A stretch of 64,000 bases of DNA from Oscarella lobularis (taxonomy: Eukaryota; Porifera; Homoscleromorpha; Homosclerophorida; Oscarellidae): assembly GCF_947507565.1 (NCBI RefSeq), contig NC_089193.1, positions 744,001 through 808,000 on the forward strand, in the 5' to 3' direction. Positions 9,185 through 20,853 of this stretch are shown here, piece after piece (position 1 is the first letter of the stretch; each line of letters starts with the position of its first letter). The notes beneath the pieces were generated by a model, which saw nothing but the letters and a program-made list of their open reading frames with translations, made no database searches and was not told the origin of the DNA. A program made the position numbers and the translations under genes.

Positions 9185-11256
9185 TATGACGCGTTATTCG
9201 TGCCAAAAGTCTTACCGTGCCCGAACCGCTTCTAAAAACCGGTCTACGTGCCCGAACCGCTTCTAAAAACCGGTCTATTCGACTTACATTGGCCGAACCG
9301 CTTCTAAAAACCGGTCTATTCGACTTGCCGTGCCCGAATCGCTTCTAAAAACCGGTCTATTCGACTTACATTGGCCGAACCGCTTCTAAAAACCGGTCTA
9401 TTCGACTAACCGTGCCCGAACCGCTTCTAAAAACCGGTCTATTCGACTTACATTGGCCGAACCGCTTCTAAAAACCGGTCTATTTGACTTACATTAGCCG
9501 AACCGCTTCTAAAAACCGGTCTATTCGACTTACCGTGCCCGAACCGCTTCTAAAAACCGGTCTACGTGCCCGAACCGCTTGTATAAACCGGTCTATTTCA
9601 CTTCCTTTGGCCGAACCGCTTCTAAAAACCGGTCTATTTTACTTACCTTAGCCGAACCGCTTCTAAAAACCGGTCTATTCGACTTACCTTAGCCGAACCG
9701 CTTCTAAAAACCGGTCTACAATACCAGTTTCACTTGTTCTGATCGCATAAACCGGTCTATACTACTAGCCTCGTTTATATGGCGCTACAACAGTGTCAAA
9801 AATCAATGGATTAGTGATCAGTTAACAGTGAACAGTGATTAGTGATTAGTGCAAAAAATGAACAGTTATTTGCGTATAAATGACATAGCTGTCTATGATT
9901 TTGTACCCACGCGCGGTACTTATTTGCGCTTGCGCGGTAAAAACGAATTTGACTATATGAGTTCAGGAAGTGCAGCTTTGTAAATGTTAATTTTTAATTA
10001 ATTAAGAAGAAGTGCGTTGTGTTTCAAGCATTTTTTGGCCCTCTATAAATAACCCACAGTCTAGTAAACTGCAGTTACCTAACCCTGGCCGTTCAATAGT
10101 GCAGACTGCTCAACCTGGCTGTACCGTTGAAAAAATAATGGCGGAGGCTAGGAAAAATTTTTTAGGGCGTTGCACGTCAGAGTAAGGGCGTGGTTTGTTT
10201 AATTATGTGTTTTTGACATCAAGCGTTTGTCGCTGAGAAGTCATTCAACACAAATTTACGTACGCAAAGTTATTTTACGCCCTGCTAGAACAAAGAGGCC
10301 CAAAAGACCGCCTATTTTGAAAAAGCTCATGATATTTTGAAAGTCCGGAAAAGGGAAGGTTGGCCAGTCTGCAACTGTGCGCTTCCATTGTTACTTAGGT
10401 AAACTTTATAGAAATAGTGAACTTTTTACCGCGCAAGCGCAAATAAGTACCGCGCGTGGGTACAAAATCATAGACAGCTATTTCATTTATACGCAAATAG
10501 CTGGTCATTTTTTTACTGATCACTGTTAACACATTGTTCACTAATCACTAATCACTGTTCCCTGGTAACTAATCACTAATCCATTGATTTTTGACACTGT
10601 TGTAGCGCCATATCAACGAGGCTAGTAGTATAGACCGGTTTATAGGATCAGAACAAGTGAAACTGGTATTGTAGAACGGTTTTTAGAAGCGGTTCGGGCA
10701 CGGTAAGTCGAATAAACCGGTTTTTAGAAGCAGGTCGGCTAAGGTTAGTCAAATAGACCGGTTTTTAGAAGCGGTTCGGGCACGTTAAGTCGAATAGACC
10801 GGTTTTTAGAAGCGGTTCGGCCAAGGTAAGTCAAATAGACCGGTTTTTAGAAGCGATTCGGGCACGGCAAGTCGAATAGACCGGTTTTTAGAAGCGGTTC
10901 GGCCAATGTAAGTCGAATAGACCGGTTTTTAGAAGCGGTTCGGCTAAGGTAAGTCAAATAGACCGGTTTTTAGAAGCGGTTCGGCCAATGTAAGTCGAAT
11001 AGACCGGTTTTTAGAAGCGGTTCGGCTAAGGTAAGTCAAATAGACCGGTTTTTAGAAGCGGTTCGGGCACGGTTAGTCGAATAGACCGGTTTTTAGAAGC
11101 GGTTCGGCCAATGCAAGTCGAATAGACCGGTTTTTAGAAGCGGTTCGGCCAATGTAAGTCGAATAGACCGGTTTTTGGAAGCGGTTCGGGCACGTAGACC
11201 GGTTTTTAGAAGCGGTTCGGGCACGGTAAGACTTTTGGCACGAATAACGCGTCATA
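9185..11256. mobile_element. Foldback element with tandem-repeat arms
   Basis: The element starts TATGACGCGTTATTCGTGCC and ends with its reverse complement. The 6-bp AAAACG flanks both ends (9179-9184 and 11257-11262) as a target duplication. The arms span roughly 9185-9945 and 10424-11256. Their outer parts are tandem units of about 42 bp built on CCGAACCGCTTCTAAAAACC, about a dozen per arm, alternating GTGCCC-, TTGGCC- and TTAGCC-type linkers. The inner arms are single-copy, for example AAGCGCAAATAAGTACCGCG matched by its complement. The central ~470 bp holds no gene. A non-autonomous foldback transposon is the best reading; the mobilising family is unknown. Confidence 0.9.
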
Positions 11257-11283
11257 AAAACGGCCGAGTACTGGCGAGTAGGC

Positions 11284-11602
11284 ATTTTTCGTGCAAGTTT
11301 TTGAGAATTATACGCGATTTCGGGGCTCAACGCGCATACGATCGCGATCGGCAAGCCCTAATCTGTGGTTTGACGAGCGATTTTTTTCGATTAGTGAATT
11401 CGGTCGCGAAATAAGGCCGTTTTTAGAAGGGTTAGGTCGTTTTTTCCTCGCCACTTCGTCGAAATCGTGCTGTATCTCACGAAATAGGCGACGAATCGAA
11501 AAAAATCGCTCATCAAACCACAGATTAGGGCTTTCCGATCGCGATCGTGTGCGCGATTGTGCCCGAAATCGCTTCGCATGAGAGAAATCTTGCACGAAAA
11601 AT
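11284..11602. mobile_element. 319-bp palindromic MITE
   Basis: The ends are ATTTTTCGTGCAAG and its exact complement. The arms, about 120 bp each, hold matching blocks such as CGATCGCGATCGG and AATCTGTGGTTTGA on opposite strands. Because the arms are complementary, both strands show similar 95-residue open frames; these are an artefact of the palindrome. It begins 27 bp after the larger foldback ends. No clear target duplication was seen. Confidence 0.75.
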
Positions 11603-12338
11603 ACTTACATCGACTATTTTAGTCGCCATTGGCGATGACTGCTGCGGTCGACGCGAAACCGCCGCGGATTCGGCTTCGTCGCGAAGCGTTAGCGCGATGA
11701 AACAACGTAATGATTACGTAGCTAAAAGGCGTGACAAGTCTCTAAATTAGACAAGAGCCGCCTTCTCCTAGCAACAGTTGCTATGCCCCGAGGTACCGAT
11801 ATTACCACCTTAACATAGCGTTTTTTGAAACACCGACATGTGCGTGGGCGTGTTAGGCATTGTTGCATATTAAGCTTGAGCAAAAAAGCTCTTTTTTTAA
11901 CTTCAAAAACAATTTTTTTACTCCAGCAGCACTGCACGTCACTAAAAACAAGCGTTACCGTAAATTTAAATCGCTATTTTAAAGCAAAACGGGTAGCTGT
12001 TACGTCACAATCACGAGACATAACCGACGTCACATTGGGTCATTTTTTCATATTTAAAATGCTCCTCTACGTTAACCGTCTCTTTCATTGCGTCAAACGT
12101 TTGTCTAGCATTCACGCAAAGAATATTTTGGCAACGTTTCTGGTAAAATTTAGCTGAACGGGCACGCCAATGTTAATTTGACAGAGTCGCCTAAGCAGAC
12201 CTGACCGCATCCTATCGCGCTTGAATTGCAGCTGCATTCGTCTCCAAGTTGGTACGCTTATTCAGTTTATCGAGAAGACCCTAGTGTTTCATTTCTGATG
12301 CAGTTTGTTTGCTTTAAGATTCTTGATTGTTTTTGAGA
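11603..12338. other. Gap before the Tc1-like gene
   Basis: No gene is recognised. The left terminal inverted repeat expected for the Tc1-like element was searched for here and not found. A string near 11790-11815 matches, in reverse complement, one near 1095-1125. Confidence 0.4.
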
Positions 12339-13352
12339 ATGCCCCTAGGGAGGCAACTGAGCCCAAGTACGCGAGGCATGATTGAGGCACTACACGAAGA
12401 GGGCCAATCTTTACGCAAAATCGCTGATCGTTTCGGGCGATCAAAAACTGCCGTAGAGCAATGCGTAAAGAGACTAGCAAGCGGCAGTAGCGATTACGAA
12501 ACGAGGCCTGGACGAGGAAAAGCAACGATCGCAAGAGAGGACAATATCGTTAAGCGTATGGCAGTCTCAGATCGTCGAAAATCGTCCAGCCGCATCGATA
12601 CGGAAGTGAACGAACAGTTGGGAAAAGAAATATCGGGAAGAACTGTTCGTCGTCGCTTGCACCAACAAGGCATTGATGCCAGGCGCCCTCGCAAAAAGCC
12701 CGAGTTGACCAAACGACATCGACCACTGCGACTCAACTGGGCTGTCTCGCACCGTGATTGCGGTTCGGAGGAGTGGAAGTCGGTGCTCTTTAGCGACGAG
12801 TCAAAAGTCAGTATTGGAAGTGACGGGGTGATGTACGTATGGCGTCGCAAGGATGAGGAGTTTCTCCCTGAATGCTGCGATCGCGCCGTACAGCACCCAA
12901 TCAGTGTCAGGGTATGGGGGTCGATGTCGTGGAACGGAGTTGGTTCTCTGATTTGTCTGGACGAACGAGTGGACTCGGCTGCCTACCAGCGCATTCTTGA
13001 AGACCATATGCTTCAAGACGCCGACCATTTGATTGGAGACGAATTCGTGTTTTAACAGGACAACGCCCCAATCCACTCGTCTCGGTCAACTCGAGAATGG
13101 CTGCGGGAACATGATGTGACCATCTTGGATTGGCCGCCAAAATCTCCCGACGCCAATCCAATTGAGAACCTCTGGCAGCAGATAAAGACTGCTATCAACC
13201 GTAAACGTCCCACAACTGCAAACGAATTGTGGGAAGCAGCTGTTTAGACCTGGCGTGAGATACCGCTCGACAACATTAGAAAGTTGATCGAGAGCGTTCC
13301 AAGGCGGCTAGCTGCAATACGAACGGCTAAAGGGGGCAACACCCGTTACTGA
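12339..13352 (+). pseudogene. Tc1-like transposase with two in-frame stops
   Basis: One frame from ATG 12339 to TGA 13350 encodes a Tc1-type transposase. The N-terminal paired-like helix-turn-helix reads LSPSTRGMIEALHEEGQSLR and FGRSKTAVEQCVKRL. The catalytic triad is VLFSDESKV, QDNAPIHSS and PDANPIENLW; 34 residues separate the second Asp from the Glu, so it is DD34E. Stops interrupt it at 13053-13055 (TAA, directly before QDNAP) and 13245-13247 (TAG). There is no frameshift, so decay is by point mutation only. The right terminal repeat is present, the left is missing. The protein once cut and pasted its element at TA sites; this copy cannot make a full protein without readthrough. Confidence 0.9.
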
Positions 13353-13636
13353 CGCGTAAAGGAGATTGTGCTCTCAATAAAAATTTAAAAACCGGTTTTT
13401 CTAAAAGCCACTAAATTGTTTTAGAAGAGTCTACCCCTTTGCTAGCGCACATGCGTGGGAGTGGGCATGGTTGCTACATGAATGTTCTTTCGTAGAGTTT
13501 TCTATGCAAAAGAACATCTCCCTAAACGTAACAAGTACTATCTTTGTCAAATATTTAAACCACTTAACCTTGGTATTTTTAAGATAATTTTCTTAAAAAT
13601 TACGAAAGAAAGGGCTCACTAATAATCCTAACTAAG

Positions 13637-13662
13637 TGTCCTTATAATTTTGGCCAATACTG
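13637..13662. repeat. Right terminal inverted repeat of the Tc1-like element
   Basis: Read on the minus strand it is CAGTATTGGCCAAAATTATA..., a typical Tc1/mariner end, next to TA at 13663-13664. No partner was found 5' of the gene. Confidence 0.7.
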
Positions 13663-14026
13663 TACATACGTTCAGGAAACTGGTCGCACTGGTCGGGATG
13701 GGCTTCCCTCGCACGCATTCCTGCTAGTTAGGAGGAGGGCGACTCATGTGCAAAAGGAATGAAGACGTACGTCGCTCTGTCTTCTGATTCTTGCCGAAGG
13801 CATTATCTTCTGACACATTTTGATGGCTATGTGCACATCATCAAAGGACAGTGTCGTCGCTGCGACAACTGTCGCACCCGTTGCGTTATTGTACTGAATT
13901 ATGAGTAATACACTTATGCATTATACTCAGATAAATAATGACTGATGAGGGTCAACATCCGATGAATAATTTTTTGGCTACATCAAATAATCTGCTTTAA
14001 TTTTGTTAATTGATTTGTACTTACTT
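13663..14026. other. Gap with no recognised gene
   Basis: Nothing was recognised. The end nearest 14026 is probably an intron of the minus-strand gene that follows, since a donor-like GAAAGTAAGT reads on the minus strand there. Confidence 0.35.
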
Positions 14027-15702
14027 TCAGGAACATATTCTAGCAATCCGATCAGCTCCTTCACAGCGGATATCAAATCTTTTTAGAGACACTTGCCGCC
14101 CATGGCTACCAGAAGAAGAGACGACTCCATGACTGCTGTCGAACTGCTTCAGGAATAGATAAACGGTTTCAACTGCCTTCCCCATTCTTGTAAATGCTCC
14201 TTTTTGCTCTTTGCCTCTTTGCCAGCGCCATGCATTATTGACAAGCCGATTCAGATGCTCCATGTTCAAGTCGCATGCGATGTTATGCCCTGGGATCCCG
14301 CGTGGGTTCAAAAGCCGCGACCATAACACCTGATGAGCTAATCGGGGAGACAGGCTGTACTTAAATTTGATATATAACATATTTAGGGCTTCGATGAAGT
14401 AATTCGTCCTTCCCCGTAACTAAAAAATTTGAAGAAAATGCCGCAAACATCGATGCACTCTGCTACCGTTGCCTTCACGACTACTGTCAATAAACTCAAT
14501 ATACAGAAACCTAAGGTGAGTGTCTGACGCGTAATGCAGGGAAAAGTCATCAGCAGCCAACAACAAAACTACTCCTTCACCGACGAATTTGTCAACGATA
14601 GCTTTGGAAACCCATGCAAGTAAATCTGACGAAGAACAATAGTGTTCATGTACGCAGTCGAATGTGCCCAGTTTGAGTAGATTCATTGCAAAAGCAACGA
14701 CGAAACTAGAAACAACGAGGAGGAGAAAGTCTTCTCTTGCGTTGACGTCTTTCTTTGGACTATTCAAGATGTTACGCCTATGAAGCAGGTTTTTCAGTTA
14801 ATACATAGAGCCAGGATCCCCAGCTGACTTTTCGCCTAACAGTTCCTTCCAAAAAAACATAAGTTTGATCAGGTTAATTACACGGAAGCGGCTAATTTGT
14901 CTATTACCTCCAGCAAGCATAATTTTGGTGCCAATCTTCAGCGACAGGTACGAGACCGCCATGTGAGCTGGTCTCCTCCAAAGATAATTGGATGGAAGTT
15001 GTAATTCTGTACACTCACCGTTTAACCCGTTCAAATGAGAGTGTACTCTTCTTCAGTGTGAACGGTGTCCTCGTATTCGTGGATTAAATTCAGTATTGAT
15101 GTCATCTCTTCAATTTTATTATCGCTTTTGAATATAATACCTAATGGTACATACATTTTATTTAATGAGCTTATACACAACCTTAAAATTTTTCTTTTAG
15201 AGTGAGAGATTTTTGAGCCATTTCTCTGGAATACTGGTGGGGAACACTCCATGATACTGACGACTGTGCAAACTCAAATAAAGGTAGCTGCTTCTAAAGA
15301 ATTCGTGACACGTGAGTAGCAAGTTGGCCTTCACAATCATCATGTCATCCTGAGATGGCAGTGGAGACCGAGCTTTATCTGGCACGGGGATTGACGGCGG
15401 TGGCGGGCGATGTTCACTTAGTTTGCCTGTGTCAACTCGGTCGAGGAGCGCATAGTAGTGGAAGTAGTAGCCATTGCACTTGACGATCAAGTCGCATGTG
15501 TCTCGGCCTAACAATTTTGTCGATGTTGTCGCTTACAATCTTGAAGGTAGGACACGGCGGAATGAAATTCACGCGTAGATATGTTTGACAGCATTGACGC
15601 AATAGAGGAAGAGCGACTTATGTTGGACGAATTGACGGGCAGGCTGTCAGGTTCGTTATCTTCGTCGTTCCTCTCGTACCTCAGCGGAAAGAGGATTGCC
15701 AA
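14027..15702 (-). pseudogene. DUF6589-like protein, multi-exon, probably decayed
   Basis: Successive minus-strand frames (15702-15508, 15514-15197, 15034-14798, 14767-14420, 14380-14027) read in order like the DUF6589 family. That large family of unknown function is expanded in cnidarians and sponges and commonly linked to mobile DNA. The clearest match is the last piece: LWSRLLNPRGIPGHNIACDL followed by NMEHLNRLVNNAW and GKAVETVYLFLKQFD, the family's conserved C-terminal signature. Earlier pieces give PSQDDMMIVKANLLLTCHEF and DLLAWVSKAIVDKFVGEGVV. Some breaks may be introns and others frameshifts; I could not separate them. A donor-like GTAAGT follows the last piece, so the 3' end may lie further left. 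Confidence 0.6.
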
Positions 15703-16969
15703 GTGCGTTTATCCGTCGACTAATAATGGGTTTTATAGAACCAACAACCACAGTTGTACGGGTGGAGCCCGTATAACGACGGAGGGAGGCTCTCTCAAAC
15801 GTGATCTTAGGGCCGGAAGTGTATGTCTGTCCGTCTGTCTGTATGTCTGTTCGTCACCCTCGGTATTGTGACGTAAATGAAAAACCCGTTTTTTTGTAAC
15901 GCGCATGCGCGACATAGGGCCCAAAACGGCGCCCCAAAAAAGGCGATTTTCGGCGCGGATAAAGCGTTTTTTCTTTCATAAACGGAAAAAATGCTTAGAA
16001 ACCCTTATTTCCATTTGATCTGTGCTATTTTCCGTGTTATAAATGCCCTGAGAAACCGAAACGAAAGTTTTGATTGTCATGCTCTGACGTCACAATCAAA
16101 AAGTATTCACTCATGTACAGTATGTGAGTGGGTATGTACGCGTGTACGGGTAACAGGAAATATAACCCGTACACATAGTTCCTCCTCAAATACAGAGCAC
16201 ATTATCAAATACAGTACGTCAGAAAAGCGCCTAATTAGGAAAACATTGCAATAATGCAAGTATTAACAGTACGTAGGTAGGACTAAGCTGTAGTAGCTAA
16301 CGCAATAATCACGTGAATATGTGACAAAATAAAAAATTCTGACGTCACAAAATGTTATGCACTCGCGTACGGTGGCGTACGGTAAGCGGTGGGAGGCTCT
16401 GCATGATGGCAACACGGTGAACACCGGGCCATCATTCTCCAGTTTATTTGGCAGTCGTAGAATAGTGTTTTTATATAATTTTTGTATTTTCTTAAGTTAT
16501 TTCGCATGAATTCCATTGTGTAGTTATATGTATTATCTTAGCGCGCGTTATAACAATCGCTTATTTACGTCATTGTCTTTTGCGCGAGTGATTGCTCGTT
16601 TTCGGGGCCGTTTCCCTTGTTTCTAATGTTCGAAAACGTGTTTGTGGCTTGGGATAAAGCGGTAAGTATCGTTTACGCTCCGTTTTTGGTGCGATTTTGT
16701 CGATCTCATCGATTTCTTTGTTCGATCGATATTTGTTGAAAGAAAGAGGGTGTAATTTTGTTTGTTTTTGTTTTAAGTTCATGTTTTATGTCGTTTCGCG
16801 TTTGATCGATTGTCAGATAAGTTTGAAATAAGCTGTTTTGTAGTTTTTTGGCTTTTTGTCATCGCTGTGGCTAGAGTCACGGTAAAGTAACTCACCGTAA
16901 CTGTAACAGGTAGCGCACGGTAACCGAGGGGAAGAAATCGTTTAGCGCACTATAGAGAATGGACCTAAC
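15703..16969. other. Gap with simple repeats
   Basis: No gene is recognised. There is a TCTGTCCGTCTGTCTGTATG tract near 15825-15850 and a hairpin GTGTACGGGT/ACCCGTACAC at 16142-16151 and 16165-16174. The remainder is AT-rich without family signatures. Confidence 0.4.
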
Positions 16970-17325
16970 CTAGAGAGCTTAAAAAGCGTTTTTTTCATGT
17001 ACCTAACCCAACCCTAACCCTAAACCTTACTGGTATCGGTGGCGGCCCCGCTCCGGGCTTAACCGCCCCAATGAGCATAGGTCGCAGAGGGGGGCTTCGC
17101 CCCCCTGGAACCACCATGCTACGGGCGGTTAAGCCACAGTCGCGGGTGATCGTATATCGCCGTTTAGGTACAGAGAAAAAAAAGAAAGAAGAAAAAAAAA
17201 GAAAAAAACGATCACGCTTCGGGATTCGAACCCACGACCCGTCACGTGCCCCGTGGTTCATGCATCCCCAGCGCCCTGCTCGGCACCCCCCCCCCCCCCC
17301 TGCCCGTTGAGCTACCGCGACCACC
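16970..17325 (-). repeat. tRNA-derived SINE, copy 1
   Basis: On the minus strand the head reads like a tRNA gene: GGTAGCTCAACGGGCAGG (A-box region), a poly-G stretch, GCATGAACCACGGGGCACGT, then GGGTTCGAATCCCGAAGCG (B box). A pyrimidine-rich tract and a structured body follow: a 13-bp outer stem at 17055-17067/17123-17135 around a GGGGGGC-GAA-GCCCCCC hairpin near 17088-17105. It ends in TTTAGGGTTAGGGTTGGG. Copy 2 at about 28905-29260 has the same order. A tRNA head, internal Pol III boxes and dispersed copies define a SINE. Its flanks carry inverted strings AGTCACGGTAA/TTACCGTGACT, so here too it may sit inside a larger element. Confidence 0.8.
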
Positions 17326-18146
17326 TTGCGTAGGAGGTGATATCACATGCTCTTAACTACAAAATTACCGTGACTCCAAGCCGTGAGACTTGAGTCACGG
17401 TACTAGACACAGCGTTTTGTCATTTTTTATTAGCGTGCGTAGCCTGGATTTCTTGCTTGTGATTTTTTTCATTATTTTCCGCAAATCGCGAGCTTGATTT
17501 CTGATTTAGGGTTATCTGAACGTAATGATTCCCGGAGAGCGTTCGGAACTAACCGGACACGCTCCCCCAGTGGGGGCGCCCGCTCAGCGTCGAGAAGAAT
17601 GCGGATTCCGACGTTACGGTGCGTTTTCTCTTGGATACGTGGCGAGAATCCATTTTGAATCAACGATTGGGAAGGCGTGGGAGCGAATTGAGGCGAGATT
17701 TCGATGAGTTTTCGGCGAAAAGAACGAATTCAGGAAATTTTCAGCGACGATTTGATAACGCTGACGACGTACGATGAGTTCCCGACGGAATACGACGATT
17801 TGCGGCGAGGAATTCGATGAATTTGATAGGAGAGTGATTTCGCTAACGATTCGCGACGAATTCGAGCGAAGAGAGCGTGTTTGCAAAGTCCTGAGCAGCG
17901 ATTCGATGGCGCTGAAGGCGATCGAAGAGTTTTCGACGAGATAGAAAGATTTGACGAAGATTTTCCCAGTTTCGGAGCAAAGGCGATTGAGGCGTACGAT
18001 GCGCAACGGATTTTGCGATTGCGACGAGAGGAGAAGACAAATTCGTTTGCGATTGGTGCGAACTGACGGCATGGTCTCGAGTTCGGCGAATTGAAACGAG
18101 ATTTTCGGCGCGACGAGGCGAAACGTAATGCGAACGGCTTTATTTC
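17326..18146. other. Gap of degenerate GAATTCGA-rich sequence
   Basis: Both strands have open frames up to about 150 codons, but neither resembles a known family. The composition is explained by imprecise repetition of strings such as GAATTCGATGA and TTCGACGA. I see no gene. Confidence 0.35.
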
Positions 18147-18190
18147 GCTTGGCGACCGGTTTCGAACGTCCTGTCCTTCGTCAGGCCACG
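18147..18190 (-). ncRNA. Hammerhead-like motif in a Penelope-type terminal sequence
   Basis: On the minus strand 18187-18150 reads GGC-CTGACGA, then AGGACAGGACGTTC, then GAAAC-CG-GTC-GCC. This contains the hammerhead core pieces CUGANGA, GAAA and NUH (GUC). GGAC/GUUC can form stem II with a bulged A, AC/GU a two-base stem III, and UGGC/GCCA stem I. Very short stem III hammerheads are known from Penelope-like retroelements, and a Penelope-type RT relic lies about 3.6 kb away on the other strand. Folding and activity are not tested; the bulged A before stem II is atypical. Confidence 0.4.
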
Positions 18191-19138
18191 AAATAAACCG
18201 TAGGGAGAAAAGAAAAGAGATAGGAAAAGGGATGCATAGAAAAAAGAGAATGTTCTAAGAAGATGGCGGCCCTTATAAGAGCACGCGGTAGGGCGGAGAC
18301 TGCAGGAAAGTTCTAGAACTGACCATATAAGACTAATAAGGCGGAGTTGATAACGAACGACGTATCGAAGGTAAATATAGACGCTCGCGGTGACGTGAAG
18401 TAGATACAAATAAGAAATGACGATTATCTGACACATATATCGAAGTGCGCATATTGCTGCGCAGGGCGTGACGCATTTCCGGCTAAAGAATCTTGTGTGC
18501 GTTACGAAGTCTTCGGAAACGTTCCGAAACGACGATTTCGAGCGAAGAAAGGTGATAACGAAGCCAAAATGAGTAAGATAATGATGAGAATGCTTCGATT
18601 CTTCATTTAGGATTCAGCGAAACGCTGAAATTGACGAAAATTGCGAAAGACGTTACGAGCGAGTGATCCGCGGCGATCCAAAGACAACGAAACGGTAAAT
18701 TACGTCTCAAGGTGTAGTAACAGTTACGAATAGGTGGAACGAGTTCGTGTTGACACTCTCGAACAACGAGAACTCAGAGAAACAACGTGAATAAGCAACG
18801 GAAGCGAACTCGCAACGAGATAGCTGTCTTCGGCGTGACCACGACGTTTTCCAAAGCAATATCGACGACGACGGACGTTTGCCAGTCGCGTAAAGATAGA
18901 GGAGATGAAGACGATAAAAAACGATGTGATTTCCTTTGTTACATTGCGGTTTCCCCTTGATTCGCGGACGACTCCACGCCTGAAGCATCTACAATACAAC
19001 TTTAGCTGGGATTTCCTCTATTTATTTTACCTCTTTCGTTACTGAATCGACGTAAGTGCCTGTGTACTCGAAGCCGTCGTGAAGACAGGCGCCGTACGGG
19101 CCTACGGAGCCAGCCACGAGATTAAGACGACAGAGCCC
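18191..19138. other. Gap with no recognised gene
   Basis: No family signature on either strand. Minus-strand open frames at about 18140-18440 and 18707-18999 have no recognisable domains. Confidence 0.35.
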
Positions 19139-20007
19139 ATGCAATGCCTTCCTGATGCCAAAAATGTATGCACGCGACCTTGGCTCAAAAAATTTGAACG
19201 CGCAATTAACCCAATGAATGTTAGAAGGAGGAGAAGGAGGAGAAAAAGAAAAGATTTGACAGTCAATTACGAACGTATAAGTCGCAGTAAAACACGTCTC
19301 CAATTAACGGAAAGGAGACTTCTAACTGCGTAATATTCATTCTTCCCACCAACCATGGATAGAACGTCTGTCACCGTTTTCAGGTCTCGATTTTTCCGTC
19401 TGTTAATTAAAGAGAAAATTGGCGTACTACATTAGTAAGTGTTTACTTCGCTTCGATAGCCGCCATAAAGCATTCTATCAATTTCTCTTTTTCTTCATTC
19501 GCTTGATCGACGCGGGAAGCTTCCAATGGTATTTCTGCCGAAACGAATTCTTATAACTCTAAGGAATGAAAGTTAGAAGAAGAAGAATGATATAGTTAAG
19601 AAATTGAGAACGTGTTATGAAAGAGACTTATTAACTCGTGTCTGCAAGCAAACCATACCTTTCGCCGCCTTTTTGCAAAATTCTTTCACTGCAAAAAAGA
19701 AAAAAGTTATATTTAAAGGTAAACTCGTCGTACTTAAATTCCGCGCTGATCTCTTTCAAGGGTCAGGAGCCAGCAGATGATATTCTACCTCCTAATAGTA
19801 GGTGTTGCTTTTAAGATGTTTTAAATGTAATAAACACGCGAAAATCACTTTGAGTCAATGTTCTTTTATCATTAAGTTAACAACATTTTTGTACGCTGAA
19901 GCTGATAATTAGAGATCAGGTAAAAGTCCTCATTGCGTTTTTATTTTTGGTGAAGTTTTTGTTCCCGTGCAAGCCGGGCAAGAGCAGACATCTACCTCAA
20001 ATTTTTC
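19139..20007 (+). repeat. Direct duplication, unit A (869 bp)
   Basis: Nearly identical to 20854-21737 with scattered substitutions and small indels. It begins ATGCAATGCCTTCCTGATGC and ends CTACCTCAAATTTTTC. It contains a 64-codon Arg/Lys-rich frame (LKKFERAINPMN then a run of Arg) kept in both copies, but I see no evidence that it is a gene. Confidence 0.85.
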
Positions 20008-20694
20008 CCTTTGACTTTTGAAGAAATACTTTTAAAATCTCTCTTTCAACGTCGCTTTCGTCCCACGTCGTTTCGAAATGGACAAGGTTGACATTAAAGC
20101 CTATTCGATATAACTTCTGTTGTTTAGAGGTACACGATCGGCGTTAGGCGATGGCATAAGAACGACGACTCTCTTGAACAAGTTCCTTGACAATGAGTCG
20201 GCCTTCTTTAATTAAGAGATTAGCGGCTTTTTCTTTTCCCTTTCTAACGCGACGCTTCAGAGTCGACGCCGCGCTTGCGTGACCGCGCCAGACGGCCGCA
20301 AGTTCAGCTTCAGTTTATTCGTACCTTAATCGTGGCTCATCACTTTCCTGCAACGGAGTCGACATGCGGTCACGACTAGAATCCGTTCTTGATGGCGTAG
20401 ACACCATTTCGTGAAAGCGAGGATGGTTCAAGGTGGCGTGAACGATACGATCAGGGTCAACGCCACCATCGCGCGACATTACTAGCCCTTCAAACGGAAC
20501 GAAAGGCATTAGTATCAGCAAAAAAATGTGTATGTCGACACTTAGAGTGATTCTCTACCAAGAAAGATAGCAGCGATGAAGAATGCCACGTCAGCATGCA
20601 GTTTGCGCATGCAAAAACACTTTTCCGGAATTATAAACAATTCACAAAAACGGCTTTTTCTCAAATTGATTTTCTACAAGGTTGCTTTTGTTAT
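20008..20694. other. Gap between duplication units
   Basis: No recognised gene. It separates the two copies of the 870-bp unit and is not itself duplicated in the window. Confidence 0.4.
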
Positions 20695-20850
20695 TCAGGA
20701 AGCCTTTATTGTATAAAAGGATGCATTTATTTCTTACCAAGATGCCTTTATTTACTACAAAAATGCCTTTATTATGTAAAAAGATTCTTTTATTTACTAC
20801 AAAGATGCCTTTATTTACTACTAAGGTGCCTTTATTTCCTAAGATGCCTT
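20695..20850 (+). repeat. Imperfect minisatellite, ~19-21-bp unit
   Basis: About seven degenerate units around ATGCCTTTATTTACTACAA run up to the edge of duplication unit B. The local open frame repeats a peptide like RCLYLLL only because of this tandem structure. Confidence 0.75.
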
Positions 20851-20853
20851 AGT

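Noticed and set aside
9185-11256. Regularly spaced repeats could be a CRISPR array
   Set aside because: Repeats are tandem with short degenerate linkers, occur in mirrored arms, and the genome is eukaryotic with a target duplication around the element.
11291-11595. Pair of similar 95-residue proteins on opposite strands
   Set aside because: They arise because the MITE is a palindrome; each strand encodes nearly the same sequence.
12301-12338. Earlier start (TTG at 12327) for the Tc1-like transposase
   Set aside because: A normal ATG at 12339 begins the conserved region; non-ATG starts are not expected.
17071-17324. Proteins overlapping the SINE copies, also at 28813-29166
   Set aside because: The frames are in a tRNA-derived repeat with homopolymer runs; similarity between copies is at the DNA level only.
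17614-18072. 152-residue minus-strand Ser/Arg-rich protein
   Set aside because: Low complexity caused by degenerate GAATTCGA-type repetition; no family signature and open frames on both strands.
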